In this document: piece by piece, positions 1-7,780 of the stretch | Numbering within the stretch: position 1 is the first letter of the stretch | Layout: the number at the start of each line of letters is the position of its first letter | NCBI GenBank assembly: GCA_002317575.1 | Contig: DCIH01000031.1 | Location: 3,321-17,931 of the forward strand | DNA from: Verrucomicrobia bacterium UBA1731 | GTDB lineage: Bacteria; Verrucomicrobiota; Kiritimatiellia; RFP12; UBA1067 | Length of the DNA stretch: 14,611 nt | Direction: 5' to 3' | Position numbers and translations under genes: made by a program | The notes under the pieces: generated by a model | The model's input: the letters and a program-made list of their open reading frames with translations, nothing else | Database searches by the model: none | Told to the model about the DNA's origin: nothing

Positions 1-702
1 CACGCGCACGCAGGTGCAGGAAAGCATCAGGTCCGGATGGTGCAGCATCTTGCGCGACTCGTTGAGCATCTTGAGCTCTTCGAGCGTATACCAGTTCTCT
101 TCGTTGAACTTGTCGATGTGCGGAATCAAATTGTACATCAGCTGGTGCTGGAACGCCTTCACCGTGAGGGGCTTGCCCTCGTAGTACTCGTGGATCTGCT
201 GCTCGAGTTCCGCGAGGCCGGGGGCGCCGGCGCCGGACGCGGCCTGGTAGGTGGACGCGACGAGGCGTTTGAGCTTCTTCGCCTTGTGGAGCGGCGCGAC
301 GGCCTCGAGCATGATGGCCGTGGTGCAGTTGGGGTTGGCGATCACGCCCTTGTTCCAGTCGAGGTCTTCCGCGTTCACCTGCGGCACCACGAGCGGGACG
401 TCCGGATCCTGGCGGAACGCGCGGGAGTTATCGATCATCTTCGCGCCGGCCTTCACCACGGCGTCCTTGAGCTCGATGGCCACGTCCGTCTTGCCCGCGA
501 AAAGGACGATGTCGAGGCCCTTGAAGCTGTTTTCGTCCGCCTTCAGCACATGGTAGGTCTCGTCGAGAATCTTCTCGTCGCGTTCGCGGGACGCGAACAC
601 CTGCACCTTGCCGCACGGGAAGTTGCGCTCTTTGAGGACACGGATCATCTCGGTGCCGACGGCGCCGACACCCACCAAACCGACGTTGTATTGTTTGCTC
701 AT
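1..702 (-). CDS. asd: Aspartate-semialdehyde dehydrogenase, C-terminal part cut off by the window edge
   Basis: Makes L-aspartate-4-semialdehyde from aspartyl phosphate with NADPH, the branch step toward lysine/diaminopimelate, threonine and methionine; cytosolic. The visible 234 residues start MSKQYNVGLVGVGAVGTEM, which gives the Rossmann glycine motif GxGxVG near residues 10-16. The catalytic cysteine is C126 in NPNCTT, and STYQAASGAGAPG (about 150-162) is the family signature. That version of the motif resembles the Bacillus/USG-1-like class rather than the E. coli class. The frame is still open at base 1, so roughly the last 100 residues lie outside the window. The ATG at 702 is preceded by AAAAGG seven bases upstream and by a good promoter, so the gene has its own transcript and is separate from the operon ending at 780. 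Identification is firm. Confidence 0.96.
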   Translation of the reverse strand, partial: MSKQYNVGLVGVGAVGTEMIRVLKERNFPCGKVQVFASRERDEKILDETYHVLKADENSFKGLDIVLFAGKTDVAIELKDAVVKAGAKMIDNSRAFRQDPDVPLVVPQVNAEDLDWNKGVIANPNCTTAIMLEAVAPLHKAKKLKRLVASTYQAASGAGAPGLAELEQQIHEYYEGKPLTVKAFQHQLMYNLIPHIDKFNEENWYTLEELKMLNESRKMLHHPDLMLSCTCVRV

Positions 703-709
703 GGCTTTA

Positions 710-715
710 CCTTTT
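710..715 (-). promoter_or_regulatory. Shine-Dalgarno of asd
   Basis: AAAAGG on the minus strand, seven bases before the asd ATG. It supports the start at 702. It also contrasts with the two promoters at 10134 and 14526, whose transcripts have no room for such a site. Confidence 0.7.
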
Positions 716-730
716 GAAAAAAACGCGCAT

Positions 731-759
731 ATTTTACAAAAACGGTCACTTGTTTTCAA
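731..759 (-). promoter_or_regulatory. Sigma70-like promoter of asd
   Basis: Minus strand: -35 TTGAAA (754-759), 17-base spacer, -10 TAAAAT (731-736). Each box matches five of six consensus bases. The predicted start is near 724, giving a leader of about 22 bases that contains the Shine-Dalgarno. The region stands out as AT-rich in a GC-rich window. Confidence 0.75.
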
Positions 760-774
760 GCACGTTCCGCGTGC
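760..774. repeat. Small inverted repeat between the glycyl radical enzyme gene and the asd promoter
   Basis: Perfect 5-bp arms GCACG/CGTGC with a 5-base loop, directly abutting the -35 box of asd and six bases beyond the stop codon at 780-782. It could be a weak hairpin at the end of the upstream operon or an operator for asd. There is no T-run after it, so a classical intrinsic terminator is not supported. A dyad this short can arise by chance in GC-rich DNA. Confidence 0.25.
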
Positions 775-779
775 GCGAA

Positions 780-3092
780 TCAGCGCATGATGCATTCGGC
801 GCGGCGGATGAAGGCGTCCTGCTCGGCCTTTGACAAATCGTTCCACCGCACGTTCCAGCCGCACACGCGCACCTGGAGATTCTCGTATTTCTCCGGATGC
901 GCCTGCGCGTCCTTGAGCTCCTCCGCGCTGAACACCGTGAACTGCACGACGCTGCCGCCGTTGCGGTGAAAAATCCGCACCAGCGCCTTCATCGCTTCCA
1001 AACCCCGCTCGCCCTCGCACGCCGAAGGATGCAGCATCACGTCGAGCGGATAGTCGCCGGGCAGATCGAGCGCGCTCGTGCCCGATCCGGCGTACGTCAT
1101 CACCAGCGCCGTCGCGCCTTCCGTGTCCGCCCCCATCGTCGGGGACAGGTTCTTGGACATCTCCTCTCCCTTCAGTCGGCCGTCCGGCGTGGCGGACGTT
1201 TTCGCGCCCAGCTCGACGTACTGGCGCGCGCAGTGTCCGGACGCGAAGAACTTCCCGCCGCGGGCGTTCGGAAGTCCGTTGAGTTGCTGGGCGAAACACC
1301 GGATCAGTTCGCCGCCGAGCGCGTTCGCTTCGGCGTCGTTGTTGCCCCATTTGCGTTTCGACCGCAGCATCCGCAGCCGCAGCTTTTCCTGTCCCGCCCA
1401 ATTCGCCGCCATGAGCTTACCGAGGTCGACAAGCGTCATTTCCTTCTTTTCGTAGACGAGTTCCTTCACCGCCAGAAGCGCGTCCACGGCCGTGCCGACG
1501 CCCACCTGCAGGATGGTGGTATTGTTGCCGCGCGGACAGCCGTTCGCGTAGCCGTCCTTGCGCGTCTTGAGCGCGTGCTCCGTGGCGAGCGTCATCAGGT
1601 TCGCGGGATTGACATCGGGCAGCACCTTTTCCGTCCATTCCGCGATCTTGCGGCAACGCGCCGTGACGTCCGCGAGACGACGCAGGTATTCGGTCTTGAA
1701 GGACGGCCAATCGCCCCAGGCGCGTTCGCCCGCCGCAGCTTCCGCGAGCATCCGCTCGAGGGGCTTGAGGAAATTGACATGGCCCGCACCGGATGCGTTG
1801 CAGCCGTCTCGCAGGCCGAATTCGTAGCATCCGCGCACGACCATCGTGCGGCAGTCGGCGTCGGAGGCGCCCGCCCACTTCTTCAGCGCCTTCGCGGTCG
1901 GCTCCTCGCCGATGAACGCGATGGAGCGGTGCCGCCGCGCCATGTCCATCATCTTGTCCATCGCCCAGTCGGGCGTGTTCGGCGCCACTTTCACGAGGAA
2001 CTTGGGCGTCGCGAGCGCGCATTCGTCCGCCACCTCGAGAATGATCTTCGTGACGGCGTTGAAGGCGCTGGAACCGTCCGGATTCGTGCCGCCCAGCCCC
2101 ACGGGCTGGTTCCAGTAGTTGGACACGGATCCCCACTGCCACAGAAAGTGTTTGAGCTGCTCGCGGAATTCCGCTTCCGTCGTGCGGCCCGCCGCGCGAT
2201 CCGCTTCGTAGTACGGCGTGAGGAACACGTCCAACTCCGTGAGCGAACGGCACTGGATGCCGTCGAGATGCTCGGAGCAGAAGAAGTAGATCCACACGAA
2301 CATCAGCATGTCGTAGGCCGTCTTGGGCGGACCGTTCCGGAGGCGTTTCAGGGACGCGATCTCCTTCGCCAACCGCTCCCGGCCGCGACCTTGGCCTTTT
2401 CTTCCGGCGTTCTTCTCCGCCTGCGCGATGAAACGGTCGACGAGCGCAAGTACGGCTTCCGCCGAAATCCGGACGCCTTCGCAGAACGGATCGTCGTAGC
2501 CGCCCGCGTCGTTCTTCGCGCCGGCGTGCCGCTCGAAGCGCGCCTTCATTCCCGGGAATCCCAGCGGCAACACGACGCGCCAGTCGGGAACCGAGTGGTC
2601 GAAATCCTGCCACATGGCCCATTCGCCCACGGCGTTGCCCGCGCGCCAGGCGTCATTCACGACCGCCGGCAGCACGCGCTTGTTCACCTCGCCCGCGCGG
2701 TTCCAGATGACGCGCGAAATGGGACGCTCGTTCCGGTTCCACAGGGAAATCGCGGGAAACCAGTCCAACGGCGACACGTCGATCGCCATCTTGGTCGCCT
2801 GGGCGGCGAAGCACTTGGCCTTCGTGACGCGCCAGGGCTCGCCCGATTTCGCGCCGGCGGACACGATGCCCGCGAGCAGGTCGCGGACGCCTTGGATGTC
2901 GAGCCCCGTCGCGCGGTCCGTGACGTCCTGCCGGAACTTGCGCCGCAGGTAGGTCGCCACGTCCTTGATCTCCGGCACGAACGGATCCCACCACGTGGTG
3001 TCCGCATAGGAACGGCCGAACAACCGGACCGGCGCGCCGAACGCGGCGGACGCCGCACCGGCCAAAAAACCTCTGCGCGAAACGCCCGTCAT
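780..3092 (-). CDS. Glycyl radical enzyme (pyruvate formate-lyase-like superfamily) with a Tat signal peptide
   Basis: A 770-residue radical enzyme of unknown substrate. The C-terminus carries the glycyl radical loop RVCGWNVRWNDL with the radical glycine at G745. The thiyl-radical cysteine is C422 in RGCYEFG, followed by E424. GNNTTILQVGVGT (about 522-534) and SATPDGR (633-639) are also typical of the family. PFL proper has two adjacent cysteines at the active site; here the pattern is G-C-x-E, as in dehydratase/C-N-lyase members such as glycerol dehydratase and CutC, so pyruvate formate-lyase activity is doubtful. The N-terminus MTGVSRRGFLAG, then a small-residue hydrophobic run to about residue 24, is a textbook twin-arginine leader, with a possible cleavage after SYA (30). 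The start is three bases after the debranching enzyme stop, with GGGGG eight bases upstream. No radical SAM activase gene lies in the window. Family sure, substrate unknown. Confidence 0.9.
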   Translation of the reverse strand: MTGVSRRGFLAGAASAAFGAPVRLFGRSYADTTWWDPFVPEIKDVATYLRRKFRQDVTDRATGLDIQGVRDLLAGIVSAGAKSGEPWRVTKAKCFAAQATKMAIDVSPLDWFPAISLWNRNERPISRVIWNRAGEVNKRVLPAVVNDAWRAGNAVGEWAMWQDFDHSVPDWRVVLPLGFPGMKARFERHAGAKNDAGGYDDPFCEGVRISAEAVLALVDRFIAQAEKNAGRKGQGRGRERLAKEIASLKRLRNGPPKTAYDMLMFVWIYFFCSEHLDGIQCRSLTELDVFLTPYYEADRAAGRTTEAEFREQLKHFLWQWGSVSNYWNQPVGLGGTNPDGSSAFNAVTKIILEVADECALATPKFLVKVAPNTPDWAMDKMMDMARRHRSIAFIGEEPTAKALKKWAGASDADCRTMVVRGCYEFGLRDGCNASGAGHVNFLKPLERMLAEAAAGERAWGDWPSFKTEYLRRLADVTARCRKIAEWTEKVLPDVNPANLMTLATEHALKTRKDGYANGCPRGNNTTILQVGVGTAVDALLAVKELVYEKKEMTLVDLGKLMAANWAGQEKLRLRMLRSKRKWGNNDAEANALGGELIRCFAQQLNGLPNARGGKFFASGHCARQYVELGAKTSATPDGRLKGEEMSKNLSPTMGADTEGATALVMTYAGSGTSALDLPGDYPLDVMLHPSACEGERGLEAMKALVRIFHRNGGSVVQFTVFSAEELKDAQAHPEKYENLQVRVCGWNVRWNDLSKAEQDAFIRRAECIMR

Positions 3093-3095
3093 GTC

Positions 3096-6000
3096 TCAAG
3101 CCCCCAGTTCCAGCCACACGCGAAGCACTTCGGAATCGCTCCACGCCTGCGCGCGGCAGCCCTTCTGCGCGTGCGGTGCGTCGCCGTCCGCGACTTCGGG
3201 AAGATGAGCGAGACAGCCGCCGTTGATCGCGTCCACAGAACCCGCCAGAAGCGACAGCGCGGACGCCTTGGGCCAGTGACCGCTTTTCGCTGCCGCCTCC
3301 GCGAAGAGCGGCATCGGCCACGCCCACACGGTGCCGTTGTGGTACGCCGGCTTGCGCTGCGTGTCCTCGTCACCCGCGTAGACGCCGCGGTATTTCGGAT
3401 CGTTCGAATCCAGGCTCCGCACGCCGCCGGGCACGAGCAGACGCTCCGCGTTCTCAAGGATCTCGCGCACGAGCGCCTTGTCCGCCACCGCGCCGAGCGT
3501 GACGGCGAAAAGCTGGTTCGGACGGAGCGAATCGTCACGGCGCGCGTCGGCCGCGCGTTCGCCGTTCGGCGCGTCGAGGCAGTCCGCAAGCCCGCGCCCG
3601 TTGGCGAAATGCCGGACGAGCGACGCCGCCGCCTTTTCCGCGAGCGCGTTCCGTCCCGCGAACCGGAGCGCCGCGATCCACAGCGCCTGGATCTCCACGG
3701 GATAGCCGCAGCGCGGCGTGCACGCGGGATAGTTCGTGTCCATCCATGTGAAATGCGACGGACTCCACACGAGCGCCGAATCGGGATCGGCGTGGATGCC
3801 GTTAGGCGTGCCCGTCCAATAGCGGTCGAGGATCGAATCCACCACGTTCCGGATCGTGCGGCCGCCCGTCACCGTGCGGTCGAGCACCTCCTTGTCGCCG
3901 AGCTTTCCGCACAAATCGCGCACCGCGAGAACGAACCACAGCTGCGCGTCGGTCGTGTCGCGGTTGCCGGCCGTGTCGCCGTAGATGATGTTCGGAAGCG
4001 TTCCGTTCTCCTCGAAGCGCGCGAACGCCTCCACGATCGCGAGCGCGTCGTCCGTCTTGCCAGCGGCGATCGCGCCGCGCAGGAAAATGAACGTGTCGCG
4101 GCCCCAATCGAGAAACCACGGATAGCCCGCGATCACCGTCTTCACGTCGTCCCGCTTGGCGATGTACAAATCCAGCGCCTCACGGAGCGCGTCCGGCACG
4201 CTCGCCGCCGCGCGCGGCGTCTTGGGCGGCTCCGGAAAATCGAACGCGGCCCCGTCCCCGCCGCACCGCGTCGCGGCGCAGACAAGCGCGGCTTCGCCGC
4301 CCACGGACAAGTCGAGCGCGCACCAGCCGGGCGAGAAAAGGTCGCCGCACGGTTCCTGGCCGCGTTCCGCTTCGTCCGGATGCGCCACGGCGTACGTCCA
4401 CTGCCCTTCCGCATGATAGTCGCCGCCGGCGACGTCGAGGCGGATCTCGTCCGCGATGCGGCGTTCGATCGCGGCCTCGGGCCCCGCGAACGCCTTCGTC
4501 GACTCGTGGAAGCTGCGGCATTCGAAATCGGGACGCAGCACGAGACGCACCGGTTCCTTGAGTTCGCGGCCGCCGGCCGTGGCGCGCCGCACCAGAAGCC
4601 GGGCGGCGTTCGCGCCGCGCGCGAGCGACAGCGCGAACGCGATGCGCGTTTCGCGTCCCATGCCGCACGGCACGCGGAATGTCCATTCGCCGAAGCGTCC
4701 CGCGGGATCGGCGGCGAACGATTCGAGGCAGTCGGCGTTCAGTTCGTGCGAGTAGCCCTCGTGCTGCAGCCAGGCGCGGCAGCGCGTCCACAGCACCCGC
4801 CGGTCGCCGGGCGCGCGCGGATTCGGATTCGCCGCGAAAACGGCGTCGTACTGGCTGCGGATCTCGCCCCACCTGACCGGCAGGAAACTCGCCGCGCCCG
4901 CGCCGTTCGCGAGCACGCACCGCAACGCGTGAGCCCCGCGCACGACGGCGCCGGGAACGGCGAGCGCCACGCGCGCCTGCGATGCGGACGGCAGCAGGAA
5001 AAGCCGCGAAACGCCGCGCTTGACGCCCTCGGGCGTGTAGGCGGAAACGACGATCGTGCGTACATCCGCATGCGTGCCGTCGCCCGCGTACGGCGGCAGT
5101 TCGAGCACGGCGACGCCGTCGCCGCGCTTCACCGCGACCGTCCGTTCGCCGTCCTGCACGCGCACGCGGAACGCGCACGGCGCCTCCACGCGCAAGGCAA
5201 ACCCCGCGGGCACGCACACGTCGCGGCGCAGATCCTCGGGATAGCGCCATGTCACCGCGCGGCCGCCGACAGGCCCCGAAGGCAGCGCGATGCGTCCCGC
5301 ACCGTGCAGGACATCCCCAGCGCGCCGGGCCTGCGCCACGCACAGGAACGCGCCGGGGCCGAGCGTCATGCCCTGGCGGAGATCGACCGCGCGCTCGTCG
5401 AGCATGTCGAACGCGGCGCCTTCCGGGAAGCGGGACGCGTCCCAACGCACGCGCACGCCGCGGGCGCAGTCGAGATTCGCCAACACGAGCAGCGTATGTT
5501 CCGGCGCGCCTTCGACGCGCCGCACCACCGCGAGACAATTGCCGCCGCCCTGCGTCACAAGCTCCTGCGACACCGCGCCGGCGAAGGCCGGATGGCGCGC
5601 CAGCAACGCGTTCAGCTTCGCGATCAGATCCACCATGTTCGAGGCGGCGCCCCAGTTGAGATCGTTCTTGCCGTGGACGTCGATCTTCTCCGTGGCGAAC
5701 CACTCGACGCCGTTCGCGACGCCCCAGGCGCCCTGGTGGGAAAGCAGCGCCGCGAGCGCCACGCGCAGGCGGGCGTACGTCTCGCCGCCCTTCGCAAGCC
5801 GGTCGTTGTCGTGCGTTTCCGCGAAATGGACGAGCGTGCCGAACGTCCCGGCGCGCGCGTTGGCCTTCGGAAGATACCATTCGAACTGCGCGCGGTCGTA
5901 TGTCTGGAAGATCTCGGAATACGCCCAATCGAGACCGGCGCGGCCGAGGAGCGCGTCGGTCGTTTCCAGCTTGCCGCCGAGCCCTTCGAGCATGAACACG

Positions 6001-6950
6001 GTATCGGGATATTCCTCGCGCACGCGGGCGACCACATACCGCCAGGTCTCTTCGGGAATCATGTACCCCGCGTCGCAACGGAAACCGTCCACGCCGTTAC
6101 GCGCCCAGAAGAGAAACACGTCCGCGACATAGGCGCGCAGCCCGGGATGCGCGTAGTCGAGTTCCACGAGGTCGGCCCAGGTGACGCCCCACGCGCCGGG
6201 CGAAACGAATTCGCCGTCCGCGCGGCGCTTGAACCATTCGGGATGGTGCGTCTGCAGCGTCGAAGCCCACCCGGTGTGATTCGCGGGCAGGTCGATGAAC
6301 AGGCGCCCGCCGCGCGCGTGCACGGCACCGATCAGTTCGCGGAACTGGTCGATCGGCGTCGCGCGCACATCGAACTCGGCGCACGCGGGATCGACGGAAA
6401 AGAAGTCGGTCGCGGCGAACGGGCAGCCATATTCGCCCATCACGGCGTATGTCGTGGGAACGGGGAACGGCGGAAGCGTCTGGACGATGTTAAAACCCAT
6501 ACGGTCCATCACGTGGTCCAGCCGGCGCGCCACTTCGCGGAAGCTGCCGAACTGGCGCGGGAACACGGTGTAGATCGCGTTCTTCGCGCGCGTCTCGAGC
6601 GGCTCGACCTTGATGCGCAGGTTGTCGCCCTCGGGCCATTCTGGCGCGCCGTCGCCGGCCGGAAAGAAGCAGGCCTTCCCGAGGAATGTGCCGACTTCGT
6701 CCAACGCGACCGCGCAGCGAAAACGCCCCGGCGCGACCTCCTTCATCTTCACGTCGCGCCACGCCCTGCCGAGCGGCGACGCGCCCGTCTCCGTCTCGTC
6801 GATGATCTCGCGGCGCTGCACGGCGGCGGCTCCCAGGTTGGTGCGGAAGACGGCGCGGCCTTTCCGGGCGCGGCCGAGATCGAGTTCGACGACGAGCTCG
6901 TCGCCCTGCCAGCGCAGCAGGCTTTCGGAAGGAGACGGTACCTGTTTCAT
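3096..6950 (-). CDS. Two-domain glycogen debranching enzyme (GH13 glucanotransferase + GH133 amylo-alpha-1,6-glucosidase)
   Basis: A 1284-residue protein predicted to shorten and remove alpha-1,6 branches of glycogen. Residues about 1-120 look like a beta-sandwich leader domain. A GH13 barrel follows at about 125-480 with all four conserved regions: DLPANHTG (D220, H225), GFRCD (nucleophile D293), LEG (acid/base E322) and ETHDND (H380, D381). Residues about 545-915 are probably the GH133 N-terminal beta domain plus linkers. Residues about 920-1284 are the GDE C-terminal alpha/alpha barrel, with GYPWFLDWGRD (942-952), DTTDAQLWF (998-1006), YHNGTVWAW (1203-1211) and QAWSDSEVLR (1268-1277). The combination matches the layout of animal and yeast debranching enzyme (about 1500 residues) rather than E. 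coli GlgX. The ATG overlaps the preceding stop as ATGA, so translation is probably coupled. No signal peptide is seen, so it is cytosolic. The domain boundaries are estimates. Confidence 0.92.
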   Translation of the reverse strand: MKQVPSPSESLLRWQGDELVVELDLGRARKGRAVFRTNLGAAAVQRREIIDETETGASPLGRAWRDVKMKEVAPGRFRCAVALDEVGTFLGKACFFPAGDGAPEWPEGDNLRIKVEPLETRAKNAIYTVFPRQFGSFREVARRLDHVMDRMGFNIVQTLPPFPVPTTYAVMGEYGCPFAATDFFSVDPACAEFDVRATPIDQFRELIGAVHARGGRLFIDLPANHTGWASTLQTHHPEWFKRRADGEFVSPGAWGVTWADLVELDYAHPGLRAYVADVFLFWARNGVDGFRCDAGYMIPEETWRYVVARVREEYPDTVFMLEGLGGKLETTDALLGRAGLDWAYSEIFQTYDRAQFEWYLPKANARAGTFGTLVHFAETHDNDRLAKGGETYARLRVALAALLSHQGAWGVANGVEWFATEKIDVHGKNDLNWGAASNMVDLIAKLNALLARHPAFAGAVSQELVTQGGGNCLAVVRRVEGAPEHTLLVLANLDCARGVRVRWDASRFPEGAAFDMLDERAVDLRQGMTLGPGAFLCVAQARRAGDVLHGAGRIALPSGPVGGRAVTWRYPEDLRRDVCVPAGFALRVEAPCAFRVRVQDGERTVAVKRGDGVAVLELPPYAGDGTHADVRTIVVSAYTPEGVKRGVSRLFLLPSASQARVALAVPGAVVRGAHALRCVLANGAGAASFLPVRWGEIRSQYDAVFAANPNPRAPGDRRVLWTRCRAWLQHEGYSHELNADCLESFAADPAGRFGEWTFRVPCGMGRETRIAFALSLARGANAARLLVRRATAGGRELKEPVRLVLRPDFECRSFHESTKAFAGPEAAIERRIADEIRLDVAGGDYHAEGQWTYAVAHPDEAERGQEPCGDLFSPGWCALDLSVGGEAALVCAATRCGGDGAAFDFPEPPKTPRAAASVPDALREALDLYIAKRDDVKTVIAGYPWFLDWGRDTFIFLRGAIAAGKTDDALAIVEAFARFEENGTLPNIIYGDTAGNRDTTDAQLWFVLAVRDLCGKLGDKEVLDRTVTGGRTIRNVVDSILDRYWTGTPNGIHADPDSALVWSPSHFTWMDTNYPACTPRCGYPVEIQALWIAALRFAGRNALAEKAAASLVRHFANGRGLADCLDAPNGERAADARRDDSLRPNQLFAVTLGAVADKALVREILENAERLLVPGGVRSLDSNDPKYRGVYAGDEDTQRKPAYHNGTVWAWPMPLFAEAAAKSGHWPKASALSLLAGSVDAINGGCLAHLPEVADGDAPHAQKGCRAQAWSDSEVLRVWLELGA

Positions 6951-7780
6951 GGCAGATTGAACTTCACGCGAAAGCGCTCGGCGAGATCGAGCAGTGTCTT
7001 GTTCGGGCGTTCCATCTCGAGCGCCGCCTCCTTCATCGCCAGGAGCGCGCGCAGCGCGAAGCGCGGATCCTCGAGCGATTCGAGCATCAGCGTTTCGTAG
7101 ATCATCTGACGCAGATCGCGCCTCGGACCGCCCTTCGGCTTGAAGGTCATGCCGAGGTGCGCCCAGTAAAGCGCGTGCGCCTTGGGACTCTCCCAGTCCT
7201 GCTTGCCGTACTCCCTGTCGACATAGTCCATGAGCGACTTGTCCATCTTGAGCGACGACCAATCGTCCTTGGCGCGGACCTCCTGGACGATCTTCTTCCA
7301 TTCCTCGCGGTACAGCGGCGACGCCTCGTCCGAATCGCCGCCGATCTTGAAGAGGAACAGATTGGATATTTCGCTGTGCAGCTCGGGGCTTGTCGGATTG
7401 AGGCGGATGCCGTCGTCGCGCAGCAGCTTGAGCCCCGCGAGCACCCAGCGCCAGCGGTCGGACGCCGTGGGCATCATCACGGAGATGTTGTAGGCGAGAT
7501 TCCACGCCGCATAGCTCCACACCTCGGGCGTGTGCGGTTCCAGCGACGTGAGCACATTCGCGAGCTGCGCGAGTTCCGTGTAGCGGCCTTCGTCCTGAAG
7601 ACGGTCCGCGCGAAACCAGGTGAACTCCGCGAGAATGCCGCGGAAACCGCCCAAACCCGCCACCAGAAAATTCGACTGCGCGTCGTCGGCGCGCGCCAGG
7701 GCGTTTTTGTCGTGCGCCTGGACGAACCACGCGCCGCCCGCCAGCGCGGCGAGCGCCAATGCTGCCAACGCCTTTTTCAC
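6947..7780 (-). CDS. Membrane-anchored TPR-like protein of unknown function
   Basis: 277 residues from a GTG start that overlaps the riboflavin synthase stop as GTGA; the stop overlaps the next ATG as ATGA. The GTG is chosen because it begins exactly at a signal-like segment (KKALAALALAALAGGAWFV), and no ATG in this frame fits better. The hydrophobic segment at residues 4-20 has no clear lipobox, so it is either an uncleaved anchor or a Sec signal; the rest would lie in the periplasm. The body is helical, with TPR-like pieces: YTELAQLANVLTSLEPHTPEVW (67-88, aromatic and acidic residues spaced as in TPR helices) and a second unit around 110-145 (LRDDGIRLNPTSPELH). I recall similar conserved hypotheticals in PVC bacteria but cannot name a family. 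Its place between riboflavin synthase and a debranching enzyme does not reveal a job. Confidence 0.8.
   Translation of the reverse strand: MKKALAALALAALAGGAWFVQAHDKNALARADDAQSNFLVAGLGGFRGILAEFTWFRADRLQDEGRYTELAQLANVLTSLEPHTPEVWSYAAWNLAYNISVMMPTASDRWRWVLAGLKLLRDDGIRLNPTSPELHSEISNLFLFKIGGDSDEASPLYREEWKKIVQEVRAKDDWSSLKMDKSLMDYVDREYGKQDWESPKAHALYWAHLGMTFKPKGGPRRDLRQMIYETLMLESLEDPRFALRALLAMKEAALEMERPNKTLLDLAERFRVKFNLP

Noticed and set aside
780..3092. Labelling the glycyl radical enzyme as pflB
   Set aside because: It lacks the adjacent Cys-Cys pair of pyruvate formate-lyase and has a Tat leader, so the symbol would claim a reaction the sequence does not support.
897..7100. A 2067-codon open frame on the plus strand, antisense to three genes
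   Set aside because: It is a shadow of GC-rich codon use on the minus strand. Its product is rich in Arg, His and Ala with no domain or membrane pattern, and it crosses three well-supported genes.
6951..7730. N-terminal extension of the debranching enzyme frame for 260 codons upstream of 6950
   Set aside because: The extension overlaps the TPR-like gene in another frame and has low-complexity Arg/Gly/Ala composition. The ATGA overlap at 6950 gives a natural start.
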